A stretch of DNA of 64,000 nucleotides from Bacteroides mediterraneensis (GCF_025993685.1 NZ_DAJPEN010000001.1:2480001-2544000), one strand, 5' to 3'; counted from the first letter of the stretch, positions 38,511 to 48,078 are shown. A program made the numbers and translations. The notes: a model not told the origin generated them from the sequence alone.

Positions 38511-40604
38511 ATGGTACATATTGATAAAATTAATATTTCTATATCTGCACATGCTTATAATGATTCAAATAATATTAAGCATTTTGGTCGGATTTTAGAT
38601 TTTAAAAATGGGTTGAATTTGGTTGTTGGAGATAATACTTCTGGTAAAACAACTATCGCAAGATGCCTCTTTTATTGTCTAGGTATGGAGGAACTTATAG
38701 ATGGAAAGACTGGAACAGGGGCTATGGATAAATCTGTAAAAGATGTTTTTAGATATAATGATCCTGATAGTGGAGACCATGAATGGTATGTACTTTCTTC
38801 GTATGTAATGATACAGTTGTCTAATTCAAAAAAAGAAATTATCACAATACGAAGGAATATCAAATGTGATGGATTAAGAGATAATATCTTGTATGTATGG
38901 AAAACCCCAATGACGAATGATATGAAACTTAATACGAGTAGAGAGTATTACATACATCGAGAAAATGACCATAATGTAGAATTTTGTAACGGATTTTATG
39001 CACTTCTCTCTAATTTTTCAGAACTTCCTTTAAAAATAGTTACGGCAAGAAATACAGATAAGGGGACCATACTCTATATGCAGACTTTATTTGCTTTGAC
39101 TTATATAGAACAAACACGTGGTTGGTCAGATTTTTTTGCAAATATACGGTCTTTTAATATTATGAATCCTAAACAGCGTATTATAGAATATGCTATGGGA
39201 TATGAATCGAATGATAACTTGATTACTCCAGATAAACTTAAAGAGAGAAGAAAGTCTTTGGAGGAAGAATGGAATACTTTAACGAATGATTTTATCAGTT
39301 ATTTGACTTATAACGAACTTTTCGTAGTAGGGCTAATGCCAGCATTATCCAAACAGAAAGTGGCTCTTGAAGAATTACGTTATGGGATACGTGATGCAGA
39401 TTGCAGTATGGAAGATTATATTAAACGATTGCAACAATCTGTATCTGCGTTGGAAAGTAAACAGAATGCAATAAAGACTGCTAAAGATAATAATGAATAT
39501 TTGGAAGTTCTAAAGAAGTACCAAATACATAAAGAGGAATATGAGAAATTTTGTATAAACCTCGTTATGGAAATAGAAAAATTGAATAATATAAAAAAAC
39601 AAGTTACTGAAATTGAACATGAAGTTAAAAGATATTCTAGTTTAATTCAGGTTAATAATATTGTGAATGATTTAGATGTAAAAGAATGTCCAACTTGCCA
39701 CCAAATTCTTCCTATAAATAATGGCCATCGGTTTACAATACTTCCTGAACAAATAGAAGAAAGTAAGAATGTATTGAAGATGCAAAAGAAATTTCTTTCG
39801 CCAATGGTAGATAAGATAGAAAGGTCTGTCAAGAATAAGGAATTAAATAAGTTGTACCTAGAAAAACAATTATCCGTAGAGTTGGAACAACTGAAAATGC
39901 TGGCAGAGTTAAATAATGTAAATCTGAATCCACTTTCTATTGCAGAACAATTTGAACTTGTAAATAATAGAGCAAAAATTGCGGCTCTAAGTAGTGTAAA
40001 ATCTCATATTGAAACTGTGATTAAAAAACTTAATATAATTAAGGATAACTATATTTCAATCTGTGATGAAATTAAAGCTCTTAAAAATCAAGATGCAATT
40101 GAAAATCCTATAAATATTCAGCTGAATCGTTTTAAAGAATATCTTTACAAATTTAATTATACTAGCAATCGCTTATCACAGATTTTCTTCAAAGAGGATG
40201 ATACAATATATAAGTATTTTCCAATTGTTCAGCATAGTGAAAATATAGAGGAAGATATCAGATCTGATTCATCTGCTTCAGATTTCATTAGATGTTTATG
40301 GGCGTATTATATTACTTTACTTGCTATAGGGCCCAACCATCCAGGTTTTCTTGTGATGGATGAGCCTTGCCAACATTCTATGAAGGAGCAAAGTCTTAAA
40401 AATCTTTTTGAGGAATGTGCAAAATTATCAGATAAACAAATAATATTATTTTGTTCCTCACAACCGCATACAGAAGAACTTGATTTGAATAACAGAAAAC
40501 AAGATAATCCTAAAAATATCATAGAATCTTTAGTTATGGCTCTCCATAATTTGAAAATTCATTATCAGGATATTGATCCGAAAGCTATAATTGCTTGTGT
40601 GTAA
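38511..40604 (+). CDS. DUF3732-type Rad50-like ABC ATPase (ABC-3C system)
   Basis: 697 aa from the ATG at 38511 (MVHIDKINISISAHAYNDSN); an upstream ATG at 38490 lies inside the previous gene. Walker A GDNTSGKT (40-47). A long coiled-coil insertion (about residues 240-580) carries a CxxC hook (C393, C396: KECPTCHQI) as in Rad50. Walker B LVMDEPCQHS (D617, E618), then IILFCSSQPH. This is the architecture of DUF3732 ATPases, the motor/sensor of ABC-three-component conflict systems, likely DNA-sensing. Strongly AT-rich, in contrast to the tra genes. Followed by a 10-bp hairpin at 40647. Confidence 0.85.
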   Translation: MVHIDKINISISAHAYNDSNNIKHFGRILDFKNGLNLVVGDNTSGKTTIARCLFYCLGMEELIDGKTGTGAMDKSVKDVFRYNDPDSGDHEWYVLSSYVMIQLSNSKKEIITIRRNIKCDGLRDNILYVWKTPMTNDMKLNTSREYYIHRENDHNVEFCNGFYALLSNFSELPLKIVTARNTDKGTILYMQTLFALTYIEQTRGWSDFFANIRSFNIMNPKQRIIEYAMGYESNDNLITPDKLKERRKSLEEEWNTLTNDFISYLTYNELFVVGLMPALSKQKVALEELRYGIRDADCSMEDYIKRLQQSVSALESKQNAIKTAKDNNEYLEVLKKYQIHKEEYEKFCINLVMEIEKLNNIKKQVTEIEHEVKRYSSLIQVNNIVNDLDVKECPTCHQILPINNGHRFTILPEQIEESKNVLKMQKKFLSPMVDKIERSVKNKELNKLYLEKQLSVELEQLKMLAELNNVNLNPLSIAEQFELVNNRAKIAALSSVKSHIETVIKKLNIIKDNYISICDEIKALKNQDAIENPINIQLNRFKEYLYKFNYTSNRLSQIFFKEDDTIYKYFPIVQHSENIEEDIRSDSSASDFIRCLWAYYITLLAIGPNHPGFLVMDEPCQHSMKEQSLKNLFEECAKLSDKQIILFCSSQPHTEELDLNNRKQDNPKNIIESLVMALHNLKIHYQDIDPKAIIACV

Positions 40605-40646
40605 TTCATTTATTGTGGGCATTAATAAAAGCTTTATAATACAAAT

Positions 40647-40694
40647 AGTCCCGATTGAGTACGATTCGTTTATATTCTACTTTAAATCGGGACT
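40647..40694 (+). terminator. Hairpin at the end of the ABC-3C operon
   Basis: Perfect 10-bp arms AGTCCCGATT (40647-40656) and AATCGGGACT (40685-40694) with a 28-nt loop, 43 bp after the ATPase stop. No T-tract follows, so termination efficiency is uncertain. Confidence 0.5.
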
Positions 40695-40942
40695 AATAAC
40701 ATTAATATCTATCTATTAGAGATAGCTTTGTTTTTTTATGCAAAAGTTCAATTATATCCTTTATCCTTATTGCTATGAGAAAATAAAATGTTAACTTTGT
40801 AATGTAATGATGAAGTTTAGACAAGCGAAAGTCTATGAGTGACATAAAAAGACAGTTTTCAGTTACTAAATCGTTACACTTGAAAATTTGAACTGAATTA
40901 AAACGATGATTTACATAGACTTAAGAGAGAAAGGTTCATAAT

Positions 40943-40956
40943 CCTGTCTCTCCGCT
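40943..40956 (+). other. Putative attR core (tRNA 3'-end fragment)
   Basis: CCTGTCTCTCCGCT preceded by GGTTCATAAT resembles the T-arm and acceptor 3' strand of a tRNA, but with an extra base in the T-loop and no upstream tRNA body, so it is a fragment. As I recall, the NBU1 core in a tRNA-Leu gene is almost identical (CCTGTCTCTCCGC). If the element inserted in that tRNA 3' end, the intact tRNA lies at the left end outside the window and this is the right junction. The change from element-type to chromosomal sequence here supports it. Confidence 0.65.
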
Positions 40957-40990
40957 GAAACCTAAGACATTAAGTAGTCAAATTAAGACA

Positions 40991-41024
40991 AGTCCCGTAA
41001 AATCAACGTTTTACGGGACTTTTT
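40991..41024 (+). terminator. Strong rho-independent terminator right of the ICE
   Basis: Perfect 12-bp arms AGTCCCGTAAAA (40991-41002) and TTTTACGGGACT (41009-41020), 6-nt loop, followed by TTTTC. In the undisturbed chromosome it would follow the tRNA gene. Confidence 0.85.
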
Positions 41025-41053
41025 CTATTTATCCGGTGAACAACCGAAAGACA

Positions 41054-42868
41054 AAAAAGAGGCCGTCTCAAAATGAAATATAATTTGAGATGGCCTTTTT
41101 TGTGTCTGCAAAAAAAATCGGGCAAGCCCAAACTTCGCTCAGTCAGGACTTGCCCGTCTCCCTAATTTTTCGTATCTTAGGGAATCAAGCAATATATTCC
41201 AAAGATAATGTTTAAAAACTATACCTCCAACGATAATCTGCTTTTACCTCCGTGTTTAGGCGATTTTATTCCCCAGAACGATCCGGTCCGGGTTGTTCAC
41301 CGTATCATTGAACAGATCAGCCTGGAAGAACTTTACCGCAAGTACTCCGTCAAAGGCTGTCCGGCCTACCATCCCCGCATGATGCTGCAGATTCTGGTAT
41401 ATGCCTATCTGCGCAATATCTATTCCAGCCGCCGCATTGAGGAGTTCTGCCGCAATGACATCCGCTTCATGTGGCTGACCGGTACCAGGGTGCCTGACCA
41501 CAACACCATCAACCGTTTTCGCAGCAGCCGGCTGAAGGATGTGCTCAAGACCGTCTTCGCCACCATCGTGAAGTTCCTCGTGGCGGAGGGCTTTGTAAGT
41601 CTGGACGTGGCCTGCACCGACGGGACGAAGATGGAGGCGAACGCCAACCGTTATACGTTCGTCTGGGGCAAGTCCATCCACACCCGCATCTCCAGAATTG
41701 CGGAACAGCTTGAGGAGATATGGCGGTACGCCGAGTCCGTCACCAAGCAGGAGCTGCGCGACTCCGCTCCCGTCACTTACCAGGACATCACCCCCGAGAA
41801 GGTGGAAAGGGCGCTGGAACAGATACATGAAGCTCTGGAGGGAACGGATGCGGACCGGAAAGTGAAGGCCAAGGTCCGGCGCGTGAGGAAGGCATGGCCC
41901 GAACAGCTGAAGAAATACGAATCCCAGGGAAAGATTCTCGACGGGCGCAACAGCTACTCCAAGACAGACCCCGACGCCACGTTCATGCGGATGAAGGAGG
42001 ACCACATGAGGAACGGGCAGCTCAAGCCCGGATACAACCCGCAGGTCAGTACCAACGGACAGTTCATCCTGAACTATACCCTCCACCAGTGTGCCGGTGA
42101 CACCTCCACCTATCCCCTGCACATGGAAGACTTCCATTCCCTTTACGGCAGATATCCTGACGTGTCCGTCTGTGACGCCGGGTACGGAAGTGAGGAGAAC
42201 TACCTGTACGCCTTCAGGCATGGCATTGAAACCTTCATAAAGTACAACTATTTCCACAAGGAACAGAAAAGGAGCTTCAGGAATGACCCGTTCCTGTCTG
42301 CCAACTTCTATTATAATGAAGAAACCGACGGCATGTACTGTCCGATGGGACAGAGGATGGAAAGACTCTCCGATGTAAAGCGGACGACAGACAACGGTTT
42401 TGTACAGACCATCTCAAGGTACAGGGCACGGAACTGCAAGGGCTGCCCGTTAAGATGCCGGTGTCACAGAAGCCGGTCGGAAAGGATTGTGCAGGTAAAC
42501 CACAGGCTGAGGAAAATCAAGGAAAGGGAACGTGAGAAACTCCTTTCTGCGGAAGGTCTTAAATACCGGAGCCAGCGGCCGCAGGATGTGGAAGCCGTAT
42601 TTGGAAACCTCAAGAACAACAAGCACTTCAAGAGGTTCCATCTCCGTGGGCTGAAAAAGGTGGAAATTGAATTTGGCCTGCTGGCCATAGCGCATAATCT
42701 TCAAAAGTAGCCTCTTAGGAGGCTTCTGACAGGAGAAAAACGGTGTAAAACGATGAAATCTGTAGAAGGAAACTTGTAAATTCTTTTTGAGGAAAATCCA
42801 AACGACTTCAATCTGATATGAAACGACAGAGGCCATCTCAAGGTTCATTTTGAGACGGCCTCTTTTTC
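41054..42868 (+). mobile_element. IS1182-family insertion sequence
   Basis: 24-bp perfect terminal inverted repeats (AAAAAGAGGCCGTCTCAAAA.. at 41054-41077; complement at 42845-42868) flank one transposase gene; total 1815 bp. Each end also folds into a hairpin (AGGCCGTCTCAAA with TTTGAGATGGCCT at 41060-41096, and the like at 42830-42861) that insulates the transposase from outside transcription. Located in the short gap between the ICE end and susD. No clear target duplication seen. Confidence 0.88.
41208..42710 (+). CDS. IS1182-family transposase
   Basis: 500 aa. N-terminal DUF772 domain (FKNYTSNDNLLLPPCLGDFI, YHPRMMLQILVYAYLRNIYS, WLTGTRVPDHNTINRFRSSR), first catalytic Asp in DVACTDGTKMEANANRYTF, second region YPDVSVCDAGYGSEENYLYA, and the C-terminal catalytic Glu in QDVEAVFGNLKNNKHFKRFH. 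A Cys-rich segment (ARNCKGCPLRCRCHRSR) lies before the last motif, as in other IS1182 members. All parts intact, so the copy is probably active. More GC-rich than the flanking chromosome. Confidence 0.93.
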   Translation: MFKNYTSNDNLLLPPCLGDFIPQNDPVRVVHRIIEQISLEELYRKYSVKGCPAYHPRMMLQILVYAYLRNIYSSRRIEEFCRNDIRFMWLTGTRVPDHNTINRFRSSRLKDVLKTVFATIVKFLVAEGFVSLDVACTDGTKMEANANRYTFVWGKSIHTRISRIAEQLEEIWRYAESVTKQELRDSAPVTYQDITPEKVERALEQIHEALEGTDADRKVKAKVRRVRKAWPEQLKKYESQGKILDGRNSYSKTDPDATFMRMKEDHMRNGQLKPGYNPQVSTNGQFILNYTLHQCAGDTSTYPLHMEDFHSLYGRYPDVSVCDAGYGSEENYLYAFRHGIETFIKYNYFHKEQKRSFRNDPFLSANFYYNEETDGMYCPMGQRMERLSDVKRTTDNGFVQTISRYRARNCKGCPLRCRCHRSRSERIVQVNHRLRKIKEREREKLLSAEGLKYRSQRPQDVEAVFGNLKNNKHFKRFHLRGLKKVEIEFGLLAIAHNLQK

Positions 42869-42890
42869 TTTTACTTTCATCAAGAACGAA

Positions 42891-44732
42891 TTACCATCCA
42901 GGATTTTGTTTCCATAATCCATCCATCACATTCAACATATTCTCCTGGATAGGTTGCAGATAATCTCTGTTAGACTTAAACTGCCATCCCTCCGGCATTG
43001 AAGAAGGAGGTACTGGCAAAATATAACGAAGGGCATCTCCCGGATTTCCCGTCAGGAACAGGTTATTGTCACTTGCCAAATCGTATTTCAGTTCTGAACC
43101 ATAATGCTGTGGCAAATTACTACCAACAAACAATGCCCCCATGGGAACCTTACCTATAATAAGTTCCTCAGCTGCAGCCCAGCGCAAGATATCTTTCAAC
43201 CGTTTTCCCTCCAAAGCAGTTTCAACTCTTCTTTCACGACGAACAGCCTGCACATATTTGTTCAAATTCTTGAAAGGATAACTTGCGTCTGTGTTATACT
43301 CCCTGTCAAAATCTACGTCAGGCATCCCGGCACGAGCACGCAATGGCTGCAACACTCTCTTAATTTCAGCAGCGTTAGCCTCACCGTTCTGCTCAGCCAA
43401 AGCTTCCGCATGATTCAACAGGATGTCTGCATAACGGAACTGGATAGCCGGAGTCGTTCCTTTGTATTCACTGATATAATCTCCTGCACAGTCTATTTCT
43501 ACATGTTTGAGCATCACATAACCTGTAAGATTTGTTCCAAACGCTGTACCATCTCCAGCCAATGAGGGCCACTGAAGTATATATGGATTACCATCCCTTT
43601 CCGGTTTCATGCGTTGACCAGGAAATGCTACTGTTTGAGCCAATCGCGGGTCACGGTTAGCCGGATTCAGTTCATCAGGATAGTTTTTCTTCAACTCCAG
43701 CAACTCATTGCCCAATAAGGGTCTGCCATCTCTCGACAAATAATCGTCTACCAGCGAAGCACATATACCAATATTTCCACCTCCTGTATTCAAATAACGG
43801 GTCACACTGTTTCCTACCTTGTCACCATCGTACATTTTAAACCACAAGATTTCCGGATTGGTCGTAAGATCCGGGGTATCAAAAAGCTTACGATAGTCAC
43901 TACTGATATCTCCCGTATTATAAATCTTCCAAACGCCTCGCGCTTCCACTTCCTGACAAGCTTTGATTGCCGTTTCAAGATAACTTTCAATCTTCGCATT
44001 CAAATCAGCTTCACTCAAAGTATAATCATAGAATTTTTCAGATTTATCCTTTTCTTTTGCATAATGATAGCGTTCCCACGTAGCTTCAAACAAGGCTACT
44101 TCACTGATCAATGCACGAGCCACATCCCGATGGAGTCTCATGGAAGATGAGTTATTCTGTTCACCCATCAAATCTCTGGCATTACCCAAATCCTCAAGAA
44201 TCTTGTCGACAATGAACGTACGGCTTTCCCGTGGCAGCATCATTTCCTCCAGATTCGGATTCAAAGGTTTATCTACCCATGCCAGTTCTCCATAATCAAT
44301 AAACATTCTATAATAATACCATGCACGGAAGTACAACGCTTCTCCCTTGAGTTGGTTATATTCCACACTACCCTTCTCGGGGCAATTTTCGATATTATTA
44401 AGCAGATAGTTTATATCCCTGATATAGGTATAGTTTGACAATTCAACAGCATTGCTTAATGCGGTTTGCCCCATCAATCGTGTGTTAGCCGCCATACTGC
44501 TCATGTTGTCACTGTCATAATCCTGACCCGCGATACCACCGCCGCCACCGGCCATGAATCCTTGCCCTATCAAGCCACTTTCATAATAACGGTCTACATA
44601 ATTTCTTATTTCGCCCACACTCTGAAACGGGTCTGCCGTAGAAAGTACCCCTTCCGGCATCTTATCCAAATCATAACATCCGGTCAATCCAAAGGAAAAA
44701 GCCAACGCTAAAAGTATATTTATTTTTTTCAT
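42891..44732 (-). CDS. SusD/RagB-family glycan-binding lipoprotein
   Basis: 613 aa. Signal peptide with lipobox (LLALAFSFGLTGCYDLDKMP), so a surface lipoprotein. SusD features: GEALYFRAWYYYRMFIDYGE, IQFRYADILLNHAEALAEQN, RRERRVETALEGKRLKDILR. It caps the SusC transporter encoded 11 bp upstream in the same operon and binds glycan ligands outside the cell. The stop is only 22 bp from the IS1182 right end, so the IS has taken the native 3' flank; a host terminator is not visible. Confidence 0.95.
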   Translation of the reverse strand: MKKINILLALAFSFGLTGCYDLDKMPEGVLSTADPFQSVGEIRNYVDRYYESGLIGQGFMAGGGGGIAGQDYDSDNMSSMAANTRLMGQTALSNAVELSNYTYIRDINYLLNNIENCPEKGSVEYNQLKGEALYFRAWYYYRMFIDYGELAWVDKPLNPNLEEMMLPRESRTFIVDKILEDLGNARDLMGEQNNSSSMRLHRDVARALISEVALFEATWERYHYAKEKDKSEKFYDYTLSEADLNAKIESYLETAIKACQEVEARGVWKIYNTGDISSDYRKLFDTPDLTTNPEILWFKMYDGDKVGNSVTRYLNTGGGNIGICASLVDDYLSRDGRPLLGNELLELKKNYPDELNPANRDPRLAQTVAFPGQRMKPERDGNPYILQWPSLAGDGTAFGTNLTGYVMLKHVEIDCAGDYISEYKGTTPAIQFRYADILLNHAEALAEQNGEANAAEIKRVLQPLRARAGMPDVDFDREYNTDASYPFKNLNKYVQAVRRERRVETALEGKRLKDILRWAAAEELIIGKVPMGALFVGSNLPQHYGSELKYDLASDNNLFLTGNPGDALRYILPVPPSSMPEGWQFKSNRDYLQPIQENMLNVMDGLWKQNPGW

Positions 44733-44743
44733 ATATCAATGTA

Positions 44744-47700
44744 TTATAAGTTAACAATCAGACCTACAGACAAAACCTTGTTCATCGGATAGTTCTTACC
44801 TCCTTCTGAAGTATAGGTATTGGAAGTAAATATAGCTTCCGGATCAAACATACCCTTCAGTTTGGTGAAAGTCAACAAATTTTCGCCAGAGAAGAACACC
44901 TGTACTTTCTGCAAAGCCAATTTCTTCACCCATACATCAGGCAATGTATAACTCAATGTAAGGTTCTTCAATCTGCAATATGCTGCATTCTGCAAATAAC
45001 GGTCGGTCGGCTGTATATTCTTATTCTGGAAAGGTGCTACTCCACCTGCACTATTAATATAAGGTTTCGGATAATAAGCACCCGGATTATCCGGACGCCA
45101 ATAGTCCATGTGTTCCTTGAACACGGTAACCTGTGCAAAAGAGCTGAAGCCCCAGAAATACACTCCGCTCGGATTCCAATCACGTTTGCCTACTCCCTGG
45201 AACATCAAACTCAAACTCAATCCTTTCCAGCTGATTGACCCATTTACGGTATATTGATAACGAGGAGTAGTGTTACCGATGACCGTCATATCACCCATAT
45301 TACCCAACAAGTTACTTCCACGGTCTATAATTTTTCTTCCATCTTCACCTACTTTTCCATCAAGATCCACATATTTCACATCTCCTGGCTCCCAAAGTTT
45401 TCCACTAAAGTAAGTCATGTCATACGCTTTATTATATGCATCGGCTTCTTCTTGCGTCTGTATCAGTCCATCCGTACGATACCCCCATATTTCTCCGTAG
45501 GTTTTACCTGTATACCAAGTGTTTGCGGGATTACTTTCTTCTGACGAATATTGCATAACTTTAGTCACTGCATCCGAAACAGATCCACCAATACTATAAT
45601 CAATATCACTACCAATCTTACCTCTATAGTTCAACGATAGTTCCCATCCTCTGTCACGCAAATTGGCGTTGTTTTCCTGAGGAGCTGATGCACCAAACAT
45701 ATCCGGAAACTCATACCCAGGTCCCAACATATCTTTCGTATCTCGCTGGAAAATATCCAAAGTACCCGTCAAGGCATTGCCAAAGAAACCAAAGTCAAGA
45801 CCGATATTCTTACTTTCCACCTTCTCCCATGTAGTATTGGGATTTACTACGGCCGGAGGATTCGTGTACATGTGACGGCCATCGCTAAATATATAGTTGC
45901 CCAGACTACCATTGATACTCATTGTAGAAGCAAACGTATACAATGCCGCATTGGCTTGATTTCCCAATAATCCGTAAGAAGCTCTCAGTTTCAGATTTGA
46001 CAAGAATCCTTCAGCCTTCTGCATGAATTTTTCACGATGAATATTCCATCCCAATGATACAGAAGGGAAAAAACCCCATCTGCTGTGACTGGCAAAACGT
46101 GAAGAACCGTCATAACGTCCGTTCACTTCCACAAGATATTTCCCGTCAAAATCATAATTGATACGACCGAAGAATCCTCGTGTGGCCCACCCATTACGTG
46201 TATCAACCACAATCTTATCACCCGTACCCATACTGACATTTGGATTAGCTGTAGAATACAGCCCGGTAATCGAATTCTTCATCCAGCTAAAATCATTGTT
46301 TTCTTCCTGGTAACCAGCCATAACTGTAAAGTTATGCTTATCAGCCAATGAAAACATGTAGTTGGTATAAAGATTGATACTCTGATATCTTGTATTGGCA
46401 TACGCACGCGTAAACTGACCGTCAGCCGATACACCCAATTCAGAACGCGCCACCTTAGTCAACGTCACACCATCTTGTTCATAAATATATGGAGCTACAT
46501 TTAAAGCCTCATACTCCATATTCTCTTGTTTATAAGTATAATCAAAGAAAATAAACCAATTCTTGACTGGCTGGAACTCCAGTCCTGTAGTAAAATTGAA
46601 ACGGTCATTCTGTGTATCGGTATATGTTCCACTTTGCAAATAAGGCACCATTGACAATTCTGTAAAATGTCCATTTGGATCTATTGGAGACACTGTAGGA
46701 CGGAAACGTGCCAAGCTATGATAAAAACCTTCCGACAGACCTCCGTCAAGAGATACTCCATTAACTGTTCCCTGATTGAATGGCGTTTTATTGTCCGAAT
46801 GCATGTATTTAGCATTAAACTTCAATTTCATCCATTTGGTCAGTTCTGACGTAATATTTGCATTCACCGTATAACGGGCATAATCCATATCTGCATACCT
46901 CAATATGCCATCTTCATTATAATAACCCGCAGAAACATAATACTGAGCCTTCTTATTGCCACCACTGAAACTTAAATTGTGACTTTGCTTGAAACTGAAA
47001 TTCTTGTAATGCAAATCAAAATAATCCGTGTTACCCAAACCAAGTTCAGAGTTCTCAAAGGCCGCATTCAGCGATTGGCCGGGTTTCAAATCAGCCCACG
47101 GATTCATACTTGAAGGATCTCTCATATATTGCTCCAACTGAGCTATCTTTTCTGCAGAATAAGCTCTATTCCCCGCACCGGCATTATTGACTCCATCATT
47201 CCAGAATTTCACAAAATCAAGTGAATTCACCATATCAGGCAACACAGTAGGGGTACTCCATCCTACACTCCCTTGATAATTGGCGCGCATTTTTCCTTCT
47301 TTACCTTTTTTGGTAGTAACGAGAATCACACCATAAGCTGCACGAGCTCCATATATAGAACAAGCTGCCGCATCTTTTAATACAGAAATGTTTTCTATAT
47401 CATTGGGATTTACATCAGACAATTCCATTTCTACTCCATCCACCAAAATATACGGAGAAGCATTTCCAGACAGATTTCCCTGACCACGTAAAGTCAACGT
47501 ACCTGTAGCACCCGGTCTGCCGGAACTATTATTACTTACCGTCAAGCCCGGCACCATACCTTGTAAACCTTGTGTGGCATCTGCTATAGGACGAGTTTCA
47601 AAGGCGTCACCTTTTACAGAAGAAACAGCACCAGTAAGGTTGACCTTTTTCTGCACACCGTAACCTACTACAACAATTTCATCAAGTTCTTCCGTATTAC

Positions 47701-48037
47701 TTTTTAAGGTAATTCTAAGGTCTGTACCATTCCATACAGCTTCCACATTCTTATAACCGACAAAAGAAATGACAATCACATCTCCTTTTTTCACATTTGG
47801 AATAGAAAAGTTGCCATCCAAATCGGTAATGGTTCCATTGGAAGTCCCTTTCACCAAAACCGACGCACCTATCACACTTTCACCGCTTTCATCCAAAACA
47901 ACTCCTTTACACTGATTTTCCTGTTGAGACACACGCATTCTGACTGCTTCTGAATGAGTTTCAGCATGAATGTAACCAACCGAGAATCCTGACAACAACA
48001 TGGTTATTGCCATGAGTTTAAACTCTGTTCTTTTCAT
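44744..48037 (-). CDS. SusC/RagA-family TonB-dependent transporter
   Basis: 1097 aa. Signal peptide (LMAITMLLSGFSVGYIHAET), carboxypeptidase-like domain (CKGVVLDESGESVIGASVLV), TonB box region (EELDEIVVVGYGVQKKVNLT), plug (QGLQGMVPGLTVSNNSSGRP, IENISVLKDAAACSIYGARA) and a 22-strand-type barrel ending SVGLIVNL. It imports oligosaccharides delivered by SusD. Promoter TATATTTG lies on the minus strand at 48079-48086. No anti-sigma or hybrid two-component regulator is next to it. Confidence 0.96.
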   Translation of the reverse strand: MKRTEFKLMAITMLLSGFSVGYIHAETHSEAVRMRVSQQENQCKGVVLDESGESVIGASVLVKGTSNGTITDLDGNFSIPNVKKGDVIVISFVGYKNVEAVWNGTDLRITLKSNTEELDEIVVVGYGVQKKVNLTGAVSSVKGDAFETRPIADATQGLQGMVPGLTVSNNSSGRPGATGTLTLRGQGNLSGNASPYILVDGVEMELSDVNPNDIENISVLKDAAACSIYGARAAYGVILVTTKKGKEGKMRANYQGSVGWSTPTVLPDMVNSLDFVKFWNDGVNNAGAGNRAYSAEKIAQLEQYMRDPSSMNPWADLKPGQSLNAAFENSELGLGNTDYFDLHYKNFSFKQSHNLSFSGGNKKAQYYVSAGYYNEDGILRYADMDYARYTVNANITSELTKWMKLKFNAKYMHSDNKTPFNQGTVNGVSLDGGLSEGFYHSLARFRPTVSPIDPNGHFTELSMVPYLQSGTYTDTQNDRFNFTTGLEFQPVKNWFIFFDYTYKQENMEYEALNVAPYIYEQDGVTLTKVARSELGVSADGQFTRAYANTRYQSINLYTNYMFSLADKHNFTVMAGYQEENNDFSWMKNSITGLYSTANPNVSMGTGDKIVVDTRNGWATRGFFGRINYDFDGKYLVEVNGRYDGSSRFASHSRWGFFPSVSLGWNIHREKFMQKAEGFLSNLKLRASYGLLGNQANAALYTFASTMSINGSLGNYIFSDGRHMYTNPPAVVNPNTTWEKVESKNIGLDFGFFGNALTGTLDIFQRDTKDMLGPGYEFPDMFGASAPQENNANLRDRGWELSLNYRGKIGSDIDYSIGGSVSDAVTKVMQYSSEESNPANTWYTGKTYGEIWGYRTDGLIQTQEEADAYNKAYDMTYFSGKLWEPGDVKYVDLDGKVGEDGRKIIDRGSNLLGNMGDMTVIGNTTPRYQYTVNGSISWKGLSLSLMFQGVGKRDWNPSGVYFWGFSSFAQVTVFKEHMDYWRPDNPGAYYPKPYINSAGGVAPFQNKNIQPTDRYLQNAAYCRLKNLTLSYTLPDVWVKKLALQKVQVFFSGENLLTFTKLKGMFDPEAIFTSNTYTSEGGKNYPMNKVLSVGLIVNL

Positions 48038-48078
48038 AGACTAATTTTAAGTTAACAATATGATTCATTAGACGGTTT

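Larger units (their letters stand above)
1..40956. mobile_element. CTnDOT-type integrative conjugative element, right-hand part
   Basis: Co-linear regulatory (rteA, rteB, rteC), mobilisation (mobCBA), transfer (traA-traQ) and PcfJ/PcfK modules show a Bacteroidetes conjugative transposon. Its left end, with integrase and probably tetQ, lies outside the window. The right end is placed at a tRNA-3'-end-like core at 40943-40956, after which the sequence becomes ordinary chromosome. Base composition is patchy: the mob/tra genes are GC-rich, while 4850-6614 and 35600-40600 are clearly AT-rich, as expected for separately acquired cargo. The element identity is secure; the exact right boundary is inferred. 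Confidence 0.85.
40605..41053. other. Non-coding region holding the ICE right end
   Basis: About 450 bp without a gene. Contains the operon-end hairpin (40647-40694), an AT-rich stretch that would hold integrase-binding sites, the attachment core (40943-40956) and a chromosomal terminator (40991-41024). The IS1182 element starts at the right. Confidence 0.7.

Noticed and set aside
40931..40956. Functional tRNA gene at the ICE right end
   Set aside because: Only a T-arm/acceptor-like 3' fragment is present, with an extra base in the T-loop; no D- or anticodon arm upstream.
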